Source: Paenibacillus sp. S150 (GTDB lineage Bacteria > Bacillota > Bacilli > Paenibacillales > Paenibacillaceae). From it: DNA of 64,000 nt. The notes under the pieces are model-generated. The model was not told the DNA's origin and ran no database searches. It saw only the letters and a program-made list of their open reading frames with translations. How positions within the stretch are numbered: the stretch's first letter is position 1; each line of letters starts with the position of its first letter. Of the stretch, positions 50,176 to 58,267 are shown piece after piece. A program made the translations under genes and the position numbers. The stretch spans positions 1 through 64,000 of the forward strand of contig NZ_JACBYI010000028.1 of assembly GCF_019352175.1 (NCBI RefSeq). The letters are read 5' to 3'.

Positions 50176-50952
50176 TTGATCAGAACAGTTCATGCCAGCG
50201 ACATTGGCCGGGTACGTACCGTCAATGAGGATTCGGTCTGGATCGGCGTGACACGCCATGGTTATACCCTCGGCATTATCGCCGATGGAATGGGCGGACA
50301 TCTGGCTGGCGACACCGCGAGCCGTCTTGCCCTGGAGACAATGAGAGCTGCCCTGGACGGGCTTCAGCCGGATCTTTCCGGGGAAGAGCTGCGGGACGCG
50401 CTTGCTTCCGCCATTTATGAAGCCAACAAAACAGTGTACAATGAGGCTTTAAGTGATGAGAAGTATCATAATATGGGTACGACCGTCGTGGCTGCGCTTT
50501 TGAAGGGGCCGACCGGATTTATCGGCCACATCGGGGACAGCAGAGCCTACTTGATCAAGAATGGGGCAGTCATCCAGTTAACTGAGGATCATACGCTGGT
50601 CAATGAGCTGTTCAAGAACGGCCAGATCAGTCTCGAGGAGCTTGATAACCACCCGCGCCGCAATGTTCTGACCAGGGCGCTTGGAACGGATGAAGAGGTT
50701 ACCGCCGATCTGGCGCCCGTGCAGCTGGCACCTGGTGAGCTTTTGCTGCTGTGCAGCGATGGTCTGAGCAATTTCGTCAACCCGGAGAATTTGGGAAAAG
50801 TGGCTGGAATACAGGAAATATCCTTAGAGGAAAGAGCGGACCGTTTACTTCAGCTGGCATTGCTTGCCGGCGGCGCCGATAATATAAGCGTTGCTATGTT
50901 AGAACATCAAGGAGAGGCCGCTGTGCCCGAGACAAAGGAGTGGGATACATGA
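50176..50952 (+). CDS. prpC: PP2C-type protein phosphatase PrpC (Stp)
   Basis: A 258-residue manganese-dependent Ser/Thr phosphatase. The PP2C motifs are TVNEDSVW, DGMGGHLAGD, GHIGDSRAYL, TEDHTLV and LLCSDGLSNFV. It removes phosphates set by PrkC and other kinases. The start is TTG 50176 with GTGAGGA upstream. Its stop codon overlaps the prkC start (ATGA), so the antagonistic enzymes are made in a fixed ratio. Confidence 0.96.
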   Translation: MIRTVHASDIGRVRTVNEDSVWIGVTRHGYTLGIIADGMGGHLAGDTASRLALETMRAALDGLQPDLSGEELRDALASAIYEANKTVYNEALSDEKYHNMGTTVVAALLKGPTGFIGHIGDSRAYLIKNGAVIQLTEDHTLVNELFKNGQISLEELDNHPRRNVLTRALGTDEEVTADLAPVQLAPGELLLLCSDGLSNFVNPENLGKVAGIQEISLEERADRLLQLALLAGGADNISVAMLEHQGEAAVPETKEWDT

Positions 50953-53066
50953 TCGGTCACGAATTGGGCGGCCGTTACCAAGTCATCGAACGGATCGGGG
51001 GAGGCGGCATGGCGCTCGTCTATAGAGCCCATGACATTTTGTTGAACCGGAACGTCGCCATCAAAGTATTGCGCAACCAGTTTGTGCACGATGAGGAATT
51101 TATCCGCCGCTTCCGGCGGGAGGCGCAATCTGCAGCATCCTTATCGCATCCGAATGTGGTCAGCATATATGATGTAGGGCAGGAAGATGAAATTCATTAT
51201 ATCGTTATGGAGTATATAGAAGGCAAGAACCTGAACGAGATTATCAAAGAACGGGCTCCGCTGCAGGTGGATGAGTCTGTCCGCATTGCCTCCCAGATCT
51301 GCGACGCGCTCGATCATGCGCACCAGAATCAGATCATACACCGTGACATCAAGCCGCATAACATTCTGATCGGACGTAACGGGAGAGTCAAAGTGACGGA
51401 TTTCGGGATTGCCCGGGCAGTTACCTCCACTACGATTACCCAGACGGGTTCGGTGGTGGGTTCGGTGCATTATTTCTCGCCGGAGCATGCCAAAGGGGTA
51501 ACTACAGGGGAGAAGTCCGATCTCTATTCCCTGGGGATTGTGCTCTATCAGATGCTTACCGGTGTGCTGCCATTCTTGGGTGAGAGCCCGATCAGCGTGG
51601 CTTTGAAGCATCTGCAGGAGGAATTTGAAGAGCCGCGTCTGCTCAATCCGCTGATTCCCCAAAGCGTAGAGAATGTTATTTTACGGTCCATGCGCAAGAA
51701 TCCTGAGGAACGGTATCAATCGGCGAAGGAAATGCTGCAGGATCTGGAGACCTGCCTGCTGCCCGAAAGACGCAGTGAATCCAAAGCGCTGTTCAACGAT
51801 GATGAGGATGAGGACAGAACCCGTGTGATTCCGGCGATCAAGCCGATGCAGCGGGGACTCGGCAGCCGCGGCGGAGGAGAAGACAGAATGAGGCGGGAAG
51901 CGGAAGAGCCGCCTGCTGGTTCCGGCAAACGGAGATGGGGCCGTCCGGTGTTATGGATAAGCCTCACGCTCCTTCTCCTGCTCGCCATGGGCGGCGTGGT
52001 CTGGTATGTGAATGCCAAGCTTGTCGTCGACGAGGTGGCTGTGCCCAAAGTGACTGAAATGTCCTTTGAGGAGGCCAAGGCCGAGCTGGCGAAGGTTGGG
52101 CTGATTGCGGAAGAACCGGCGCTCCAGGAGTACAACCCGAATTACGAGCCGGATGAGGTGTGGAAGCAAAGTAAAGATCCCGATACGATAGTCAAAGAAG
52201 GCACACATATCACTCTTACCGTAAGCACAGAAAAGACCCTTCCCCAGATGATCGACTTATCCGGCAAGCCTTATGAGGAGGCAGTCAAGCTGCTGATTGC
52301 GGAAGGTGTGGAGCAAAAACGGATTACACAGGACCCGCGCTACAGCGAGGATTTCCCCGAAGGGCAGGTCATCAGCTCGGAGCCGGCCGTGAACAGCGAA
52401 TATGATCCGGAGACGGCAACGATCAAGCTGATTGTCAGCCAAGGAAAAGAGACGACGCCGATACCGGATCTCGTAGGCAAAACCCAGGCGGACGCGAAAG
52501 CGATGCTCGAGGCAGCCGGTCTGGTCCTCGGTGAGATTAAGGAAGAATCGAGCTTTTCTGTTGAGGCAGGCCTGGTGCTTGAGCAATGGCCTTATGAGAA
52601 AGGCGATACGGCTTCTCCCGGAGAAAAGATTAACATTACGGTAAGCACAGGCTATCCGCCTGAAGCTCTGGAGTATACGTACGATGTACCTGTGGCCCCT
52701 TTGGCAGAGGGCCAAAAGACCAAAATCCGCATTATTTATGCGGATGCCCGCAAAGATGGCGAGAACCAGGAATGGGGAACACGGACGATTGCGAAAAGCC
52801 AGAAATTATCGGTGAATCTGGTCCTCGCCCCTAATAAGGACGGTTCCATTTCCGTCTACCAGGATGGCGAATTCGTGGAAACCTATACGATCAGATACTC
52901 TGACGCCAAAAATGGAACTGTACCCGAGCCGGAGCCTCCGGTACAGCATACCCCCGAGCCAACACAGGCGCCTACTGACATACCTGTGTCTGCTGATCCG
53001 ACGATTGAACCGGAAATTCTGCCTCCGTCCACTGAAGGCGGTGCAAATACGGAAACGGGGGATTAG
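50949..53066 (+). CDS. prkC: PASTA-domain Ser/Thr protein kinase PrkC (Stk1)
   Basis: A 705-residue membrane kinase. Residues 1-270 are the kinase (GGGGMALVYRA, AIKVLR, HRDIKPHNI, DFGIAR); one membrane segment lies at about 334-355; three PASTA repeats follow outside (about 358-570), each binding peptidoglycan fragments; a further beta-rich part and a proline/glutamate-rich tail (PEPEPPVQHTPEPTQAP) end the protein. In B. subtilis PrkC senses muropeptides and triggers spore germination. ATG 50949 has AAAGGAG and overlaps prpC by four bases. Confidence 0.96.
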   Translation: MIGHELGGRYQVIERIGGGGMALVYRAHDILLNRNVAIKVLRNQFVHDEEFIRRFRREAQSAASLSHPNVVSIYDVGQEDEIHYIVMEYIEGKNLNEIIKERAPLQVDESVRIASQICDALDHAHQNQIIHRDIKPHNILIGRNGRVKVTDFGIARAVTSTTITQTGSVVGSVHYFSPEHAKGVTTGEKSDLYSLGIVLYQMLTGVLPFLGESPISVALKHLQEEFEEPRLLNPLIPQSVENVILRSMRKNPEERYQSAKEMLQDLETCLLPERRSESKALFNDDEDEDRTRVIPAIKPMQRGLGSRGGGEDRMRREAEEPPAGSGKRRWGRPVLWISLTLLLLLAMGGVVWYVNAKLVVDEVAVPKVTEMSFEEAKAELAKVGLIAEEPALQEYNPNYEPDEVWKQSKDPDTIVKEGTHITLTVSTEKTLPQMIDLSGKPYEEAVKLLIAEGVEQKRITQDPRYSEDFPEGQVISSEPAVNSEYDPETATIKLIVSQGKETTPIPDLVGKTQADAKAMLEAAGLVLGEIKEESSFSVEAGLVLEQWPYEKGDTASPGEKINITVSTGYPPEALEYTYDVPVAPLAEGQKTKIRIIYADARKDGENQEWGTRTIAKSQKLSVNLVLAPNKDGSISVYQDGEFVETYTIRYSDAKNGTVPEPEPPVQHTPEPTQAPTDIPVSADPTIEPEILPPSTEGGANTETGD

Positions 53067-53129
53067 AAGCAATAAAAAGAGATAAGCTGCAGCTGCCCGA
53101 AGGAAACGCCGGAACGGCTGCGGCAGCAG

Positions 53130-53163
53130 AATGACCCGGGTAGCTACAGGCTTGGGTCATTTG
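53130..53163 (+). terminator. hairpin after prkC
   Basis: AATGACCC (53130-53137) and GGGTCATT (53154-53161) form an 8-base stem with a 16-base loop between prkC and rsgA. The T-run is short, so read-through to rsgA is possible. Confidence 0.55.
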
Positions 53164-53194
53164 TGCAAAATCAGGAGAGGAAGGCTCATTATGT

Positions 53195-54100
53195 ATGCCT
53201 GAAGGAATTATTATCAAAGCTCTAAGCGGTTATTACTACGTAAAGCCGCTTCGTGAAGGGTTGATTGCAACCGAGGAAGCGGCTGTACAGTGCAGGGGGA
53301 GGGGAATCCTCAAGAAAAAGGGGATCGCTCCGCTTGTCGGGGACCGGATTAAATATGTTCTGACCGAAAACGGGGAAGGCATGGTTGACGAGCTGCTCCC
53401 CAGAGAGTCCGAGCTGGTCCGTCCGCAGGTAGCCAATGTCAAGCTGGCGGTGCTTCTCTTCTCTGTACGTGAGCCGGATTTGAATCTGAATCTGCTGGAT
53501 AAGTTTCTGGTTCACATTGAGCATTCCGGTCTGGAGACATTGATTGTGCTGACGAAGCAGGATCTGGCCGATGACGATGGTGAGGCTACGGCTCAGGTCA
53601 AAGAGCTGTACGAGCGCATCGGGTACGAAGTGATGGTCACAAGTTCGCTTACCGGTGAAGGCAGCGAGGAGCTCCGTAAACGTCTGGCCGGCATCATCAG
53701 CGTCTTCTCCGGCCAGTCCGGCGTCGGCAAGTCAACGCTGCTGAACCGCCTTGTACCCGGCCTTGAGCTGGAGACGGGAGAGATCAGCCTCCGTCTGGGG
53801 CGCGGCCGGCATACCACCCGCCATGTGGAGCTGATGGATATCGGGGGCGGCGGTTTTGTGGCCGACACGCCTGGGTTCAGCCAGCTGGATTTTCTGGAAC
53901 TTGGCGTGGATGAGCTGTCCACCTGCTTCCGGGAGTTTGCTCCTTATGCCGAAAAATGCAAATTCCGCGGCTGCAGCCATCTTCATGAGCCCGGCTGCCA
54001 TGTCATAGAGGCTGTGGATTCGGGGGCTATTGCGGACAGCCGTTACGGGCATTACAAGCTCTTTTACAATGAAATGAAAGATAAAAAGCGGAGGTACTAA
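53195..54100 (+). CDS. rsgA: ribosome small-subunit GTPase RsgA (CpgA)
   Basis: A 301-residue circularly permuted GTPase that checks late 30S assembly. The order OB fold, G4 (TKQD), G1 (GQSGVGKST), G3 (DTPGF), then the zinc-binding site (CKFRGCSHLHEPGC) shows the permutation. ATG 53195 follows AGGAGAGGAAGG at about 12 bases; a nearby ATG at 53191 is out of frame. It is followed four bases later by rpe, as in B. subtilis cpgA-rpe. Confidence 0.96.
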   Translation: MPEGIIIKALSGYYYVKPLREGLIATEEAAVQCRGRGILKKKGIAPLVGDRIKYVLTENGEGMVDELLPRESELVRPQVANVKLAVLLFSVREPDLNLNLLDKFLVHIEHSGLETLIVLTKQDLADDDGEATAQVKELYERIGYEVMVTSSLTGEGSEELRKRLAGIISVFSGQSGVGKSTLLNRLVPGLELETGEISLRLGRGRHTTRHVELMDIGGGGFVADTPGFSQLDFLELGVDELSTCFREFAPYAEKCKFRGCSHLHEPGCHVIEAVDSGAIADSRYGHYKLFYNEMKDKKRRY

Positions 54101-54104
54101 CATT

Positions 54105-54773
54105 ATGATTACAATCGCACCGTCGATATTGTCAGCCGATTTTGCCGCACTTGGCGCTGAGGTTGCAGAAGCCGAGGCCAGTGGCGGAGACTGGATTCAT
54201 GTAGATGTCATGGACGGCCATTTTGTGCCGAATATTACCCTTGGACCTCCGATTGTAAAAGCAGTGAAGGCACATACCTCATTGCCGCTGGATGTCCATC
54301 TGATGATTGAGAATCCGGAACGCTATATCCCCGAGTTTGCAGCTGCCGGAGCAGGCATCGTTACGGTGCATGCCGAGGCCTGTGTGCACCTGCATCGCGT
54401 GGTGCACCAGATCAAGGAGCTGGGGCTTCTGGCCGGCGTGGCGATTAACCCGGGCACTCCGGCGTCGGCTGTGCGCGAGGTCCTGGAGGATGTGGACATG
54501 GTCTTGGTGATGACGGTTAATCCTGGCTTCGGCGGACAATCGTTTATTCCGCATACGCTGAAGAAGATCCGCCAGATCCGCGAATGGGCCCGGGAAGTCA
54601 ATCACAGCTCCCTGCGCATCGAGGTGGACGGCGGCATCGCCGAAGACACTGCTCCGCTGGCCGCGGAAGCGGGTGCGGACGTTCTGGTGGCCGGAAATGC
54701 CGTATTCGGCCGCAGCGACCGGGCAGCTGCCATCAAGGCGATCCGTGAAGCGGCGGAGGCGGCTCTGCGATAA
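54105..54773 (+). CDS. rpe: ribulose-phosphate 3-epimerase
   Basis: A 222-residue TIM-barrel enzyme of the pentose phosphate pathway that interconverts ribulose and xylulose 5-phosphate. It starts ITIAPSILSADFAALG; metal and catalytic residues lie in HVDVMDGHFVPN, DVHLMI, VMTVNPGFGGQ and EVDGGI. GGAGGTACTAA precedes the ATG. The thiN gene that usually follows in B. subtilis is missing here. Confidence 0.97.
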   Translation: MITIAPSILSADFAALGAEVAEAEASGGDWIHVDVMDGHFVPNITLGPPIVKAVKAHTSLPLDVHLMIENPERYIPEFAAAGAGIVTVHAEACVHLHRVVHQIKELGLLAGVAINPGTPASAVREVLEDVDMVLVMTVNPGFGGQSFIPHTLKKIRQIREWAREVNHSSLRIEVDGGIAEDTAPLAAEAGADVLVAGNAVFGRSDRAAAIKAIREAAEAALR

Positions 54774-54816
54774 TCGTAAGCGGATGGTATAGGCCAAGTT
54801 CCTGACGCATAAACAT

Positions 54817-54852
54817 GGTTACATGAGCAGAAATCTCATGTAGCCTTTTTTG
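54817..54852 (+). terminator. terminator of rsgA-rpe
   Basis: GGTTACATGAG (54817-54827) and CTCATGTAGCC (54835-54845) pair over 11 bases with one G-T pair; six T residues follow. Confidence 0.88.
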
Positions 54853-54941
54853 GTTCAATAAGGGAGGTCTGCATTCGTTACGTTAGCGGCACGCCAGGAA
54901 AGTCTCCTACCGTACGGCATGAATTGATGGGAGGGTTAATG

Positions 54942-55022
54942 ATGAAATTTTATACGTTCAAGCTGCCAAGATTTTTGGGAGGTTTTGTTAAAGCGATTTT
55001 GAACACTTTTCAGAAAAGCTGA
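54942..55022 (+). CDS. spoVM: stage V sporulation protein M (SpoVM)
   Basis: A 26-residue peptide, the same length as B. subtilis SpoVM and starting MKFYTFKLPRFLGGFVKA. SpoVM is an amphipathic helix that recognises the positive curvature of the forespore surface and anchors SpoIVA, so that coat and cortex form. GGGAGGG lies six bases before ATG 54942; another ATG three bases upstream would add one methionine. The position between rpe and rpmB is the same as in B. subtilis. A terminator follows at once. Confidence 0.95.
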   Translation: MKFYTFKLPRFLGGFVKAILNTFQKS

Positions 55023-55046
55023 AGAGAGAATTGAACAGAAAACATG

Positions 55047-55083
55047 AAAAAAAGCACCTTACATATGTAAAGGGTGCTTTTTG
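55047..55083 (+). terminator. bidirectional terminator between spoVM and rpmB
   Basis: AAAAAGCACC, TTACAT, ATGTAA, AGGGTGCTTTTT: a long stem with a small bulge and A/T runs at both ends, between convergent genes. Confidence 0.85.
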
Positions 55084-55123
55084 CTTCATATGAATTATCG
55101 CTAGGTCTCAGGATAACCCAAGA

Positions 55124-55312
55124 CTAAACGCGTTCAACTTTGCCGGCTTTCAAAGCACGGGTGCTGACGTACACGCGTTTCGGTTTGCCGTCCACGAGGA
55201 TACGGACCTTCTGAACGTTAACTCCCCAAGAGCGGCGGTTGCGGTTGTTCGCATGCGATACATGGTTGCCGCTGCCCGGTTTCTTGCCAGTTACAGTACA
55301 TTTGCGGGACAT
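55124..55312 (-). CDS. rpmB: 50S ribosomal protein L28
   Basis: A 62-residue L28 (MSRKCTVTGKKPGSGNHVSH, ANNRNRRSWGVNVQKVRI). It has only one of the cysteines of the zinc-binding form, in KCTVTGK, so it is the zinc-free or partial type. AAGGAGGTG lies upstream and a strong promoter further up. It stands alone on the minus strand, as in B. subtilis. Confidence 0.97.
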   Translation of the reverse strand: MSRKCTVTGKKPGSGNHVSHANNRNRRSWGVNVQKVRILVDGKPKRVYVSTRALKAGKVERV

Positions 55313-55360
55313 AGATTACACCTCCTTGTTACTTACACCTGCATAAAACAATACTTAAAT

Positions 55361-55390
55361 ATAATATCACAGCAAAATTTGCTACGTCAA
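55361..55390 (-). promoter_or_regulatory. sigma-A promoter of rpmB
   Basis: On the minus strand TTGACG, an 18-base spacer and TATTAT, about 50 bases upstream of the ATG. Confidence 0.7.
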
Positions 55391-55404
55391 CCGCTTCAAA
55401 AACA

Positions 55405-55433
55405 TTTATTTCTTTTGTCTCTTATAGTACAAT
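55405..55433 (+). promoter_or_regulatory. candidate promoter of fakA
   Basis: TTTATT, a 17-base spacer and TACAAT in the AT-rich gap divergent from rpmB; about 70 bases before fakA. Confidence 0.45.
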
Positions 55434-55503
55434 ATAAATTAGTGTATTATGTCCAGTTAATCATAGAATTGATTAGGCATGAAGTTAGGAAGGGGAATTC
55501 TCA

Positions 55504-57291
55504 TTGAGTAAGCGTTCTATAAACGGAACAGATTTTACCGCAATGGTACTCGCCGGAGCGGAGATGCTGCAGCAGCATGCAGAGCACGTCAATTCCCTGA
55601 ATGTTTTTCCGGTTCCGGATGGAGACACGGGAACGAACATGAATTTGACGATGACCGCAGGTGCGAACGAATTGAAAAAAAATAATACCGCCTCTGTCGG
55701 CCAATGTGCAGGAGTATTGTCCAAAGGTCTCTTGATGGGCGCACGGGGGAATTCCGGTGTTATTTTGTCACAGCTGTTCAGGGGTCTTGGACGGTCCGCA
55801 GCCCAATACGATGAATTGAACACGCAGCAGTTCGCAGCAGCGCTGCAGACCGGGGTGGATACAGCCTATAAAGCGGTGGTCAAGCCGGTAGAGGGAACGA
55901 TTCTTACTGTTGCCAAGGAGGCGGCCAGACATGCGGTCTATTATGCGCGCCGCACGACAGATGTCACGGAGCTGATGACTGAAGTACTGGTCAAAGCCAA
56001 AGAGGCGCTGGCCAATACACCGGAGCTTCTGCCTGTGCTCAAGCAGGTGGGCGTTGTAGACTCTGGCGGCCAGGGCCTGGTATACATTTATGAGGGTTTT
56101 CATCAATACCTGATGGGCGGCACAGGCACAGCGGTGCCGGCATCTGTACAAGGACAAGCTCCTGCGGCAGTGGCTGTGGCGGTGCCCGCAGCGGTGCTGA
56201 CCAAACATGAGAACATAATGCCCTCCGTGCAGTCTTCCGCTCAATCCCAGCTGTCCACGGAAGACATTGAATTTCTATATGATATGGAATTTTTTATTAA
56301 CCGGTTGCTCGGCGGCTCCGTAAAAGCGGAATTTGATGAGGAAGCTTTTAGGAAAGCGTTGTCAGTGAACGGAGACTCGATAATCGTTATTTCGGATGAT
56401 GAGACCATCAAGGTGCATGTGCATTCCAAGACACCGGGCGAGGTGCTGAACCTGGCGCTTCAATATGGCGAGATTACACAGATCCATATTCTTAACATGC
56501 GCGAGCAGCACCGCGATCTGCTGACCGCCGGAATGGATATTGCGCCAATGCCGGACGTGTTTGCCGATATTCCGAAGGAAGAGAGCAGTGTGCAGGCACC
56601 GGCGGTTCCTCCCGCAGATGATATGGCGCCATACGGTTTCATTGCCGTTTCCTCCGGTGAGGGCATCTCCGATATATTCAGAAGTCTTGGAGTAGACGCC
56701 ATTCTGTCGGGCGGGCAGACGATGAATCCCAGCACGGAGGATTTCGTGAACGCGATCTCATCCATTTCTGCCAAGCATATTTATATCCTGCCCAACAATT
56801 CGAACATTGTGCTCGCCGCGCAGCAAGCCAGAGATCTGCTGGAGGGCGAACGTGAGATTACGGTTATTCCAAGCAAGAGCATCCCGCAGGGGATTGCCGC
56901 CGCTTTTGCCTTCCAGGAGGATGATTCGGTGGACGCGAATACAGGCAACATGATGGAGGCCATCTCCCAGGTTAAATCGGGGCAGATTACGAATGCGGTC
57001 CGGGACACGGTAATCGAGGAGCTGGAGATCAAATCCGGGCAGTATATCGGTATTTCCAATTCGAAGATTGTATCCGCTGCGGATGATCTGCTGGCCGCAA
57101 GCCAGGCGCTGCTCGTTAGCATGCTTGAGAACGGCGATGAAATCGTTACTGTCCTGACCGGTGCCGAATCGGAGGATAAGGTCACCGAAGCGCTGGAAAG
57201 CTGGCTTGATGAAGTCTATCCACAGGTTGAAGTTGAGGTGCACGAGGGCGGGCAGCCACTGTACTATTATCTTTTCTCCGTAGAGCCGTAG
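55504..57291 (+). CDS. fakA: fatty acid kinase FakA (DAK phosphatase/kinase family, YloV)
   Basis: A 595-residue protein. The N-terminal DhaL-type ATP-binding domain has NVFPVPDGDTGTNMNLTM, with the aspartates that bind magnesium-ATP, and GARGNSGVILSQLFRG. The middle and C-terminal parts bind FakB. It phosphorylates fatty acids carried by FakB so that they enter phospholipids. The start is TTG 55504 after GGAAGGGG. B. subtilis YloV has 553 residues; an Ala/Gln/Val-rich linker (about 215-245) accounts for part of the extra. The yloU gene that comes before it in B. subtilis is absent here. Confidence 0.94.
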   Translation: MSKRSINGTDFTAMVLAGAEMLQQHAEHVNSLNVFPVPDGDTGTNMNLTMTAGANELKKNNTASVGQCAGVLSKGLLMGARGNSGVILSQLFRGLGRSAAQYDELNTQQFAAALQTGVDTAYKAVVKPVEGTILTVAKEAARHAVYYARRTTDVTELMTEVLVKAKEALANTPELLPVLKQVGVVDSGGQGLVYIYEGFHQYLMGGTGTAVPASVQGQAPAAVAVAVPAAVLTKHENIMPSVQSSAQSQLSTEDIEFLYDMEFFINRLLGGSVKAEFDEEAFRKALSVNGDSIIVISDDETIKVHVHSKTPGEVLNLALQYGEITQIHILNMREQHRDLLTAGMDIAPMPDVFADIPKEESSVQAPAVPPADDMAPYGFIAVSSGEGISDIFRSLGVDAILSGGQTMNPSTEDFVNAISSISAKHIYILPNNSNIVLAAQQARDLLEGEREITVIPSKSIPQGIAAAFAFQEDDSVDANTGNMMEAISQVKSGQITNAVRDTVIEELEIKSGQYIGISNSKIVSAADDLLAASQALLVSMLENGDEIVTVLTGAESEDKVTEALESWLDEVYPQVEVEVHEGGQPLYYYLFSVEP

Positions 57292-57312
57292 GCGGAAATA
57301 TTAATCCTTTTA

Positions 57313-57362
57313 TAGTCTCAAGCAGAAGCTTCCGGGCATCCTTTTCAAGGGTGGCCGGCGCG
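57313..57362 (-). repeat. possible diverged inverted copy of the stem-loop repeat
   Basis: Read on the minus strand it has CCCTTGAAAAGGATGCCCGG then AAGCTTCTGCTTGAGACTAT, like the right half of the other copies. Matches are patchy, so this may be chance. Confidence 0.3.
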
Positions 57363-57393
57363 CCTGCCAAATCATAGTTTGGGGAGGAAATCC

Positions 57394-58254
57394 ATGAATC
57401 GTACCGTAATCGTCACCGACAGCACGTCAGATATCCCGCCGTCCATGGCGGAAGCTTATGGCATTGAGGTTGTTCCTCTGACCCTGATGTTCGGCGAGGA
57501 GGCATACCGGGATAATCTGGATATGACACCGGAGCAATTCTATGAGCGTCTTCCCCGCTCAGAGCAGCTTCCGACCACTTCCCAGCCGTCGCCGGTTGAG
57601 TATATGAACGTGTACCGGGGCATTCTGGAACGGAATCCGGGCAGCCGGATTCTATCTCTTCACATTTCCTCGGGACTTAGCGGCACGTACCAATCGGCTG
57701 TTTTGGCTAAATCCATGCTGGAGGAGGAAGGGGAAGCAATTACTGTTGTGGATTCTCTTTCCGCTTCCTATGGCTTTGGCTTCATGGTGGTAGAGGCGGC
57801 CAGGCTCGCTGCCAAGGGCGAAAGCCCGGAGGATATCCTGGCCGAGGTGGAGACTCTCCGCCAGTCCCGCAAGCTGTACTTTCTGGTCGATACGCTGGAA
57901 TACCTGCAGAAGGGCGGCAGAATCGGCAAAGCCTCCGCCATTCTGGGAACGCTGCTTAACATCAAGCCGATTCTGTCCATTGATGCTGAAGGAATCATTT
58001 ACGCGGTGGAGAAGGTAAGAGGACGCAAGAAGGCAGTTGCCCGGATGATTGAGCTGTTCAAGAAGGATCTGCCGGGTGTGGACAAAATTAACGTGGCCGT
58101 GGGTCATACGGCTGAACCGGCTTCCGGCGAAGAATTCCTTAAGGAATTGGCCGGACACTTCACCCTGGAAGAGAAGGTACTGACCAACGTTGGTCCTGTA
58201 GTAGGGAGCCATGTTGGCAATGGCACCTTAGCCGTATTCATCTGGCCCGCGTAA
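57394..58254 (+). CDS. DegV family fatty-acid-binding protein (FakB)
   Basis: A 286-residue DegV protein. It begins NRTVIVTDSTSDIP, and ISSGLSGTYQSA and DTLEYLQKGGRIGKA are the conserved segments that hold the bound fatty acid. It presents the fatty acid to FakA, encoded just upstream, so the two form a complete fatty-acid kinase unit. ATG 57394 has GGGGAGGAAA; the frame is open five codons earlier. In B. subtilis serine dehydratase genes lie at this place. Confidence 0.93.
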   Translation: MNRTVIVTDSTSDIPPSMAEAYGIEVVPLTLMFGEEAYRDNLDMTPEQFYERLPRSEQLPTTSQPSPVEYMNVYRGILERNPGSRILSLHISSGLSGTYQSAVLAKSMLEEEGEAITVVDSLSASYGFGFMVVEAARLAAKGESPEDILAEVETLRQSRKLYFLVDTLEYLQKGGRIGKASAILGTLLNIKPILSIDAEGIIYAVEKVRGRKKAVARMIELFKKDLPGVDKINVAVGHTAEPASGEEFLKELAGHFTLEEKVLTNVGPVVGSHVGNGTLAVFIWPA

Positions 58255-58267
58255 ATAGGGGATGAAC

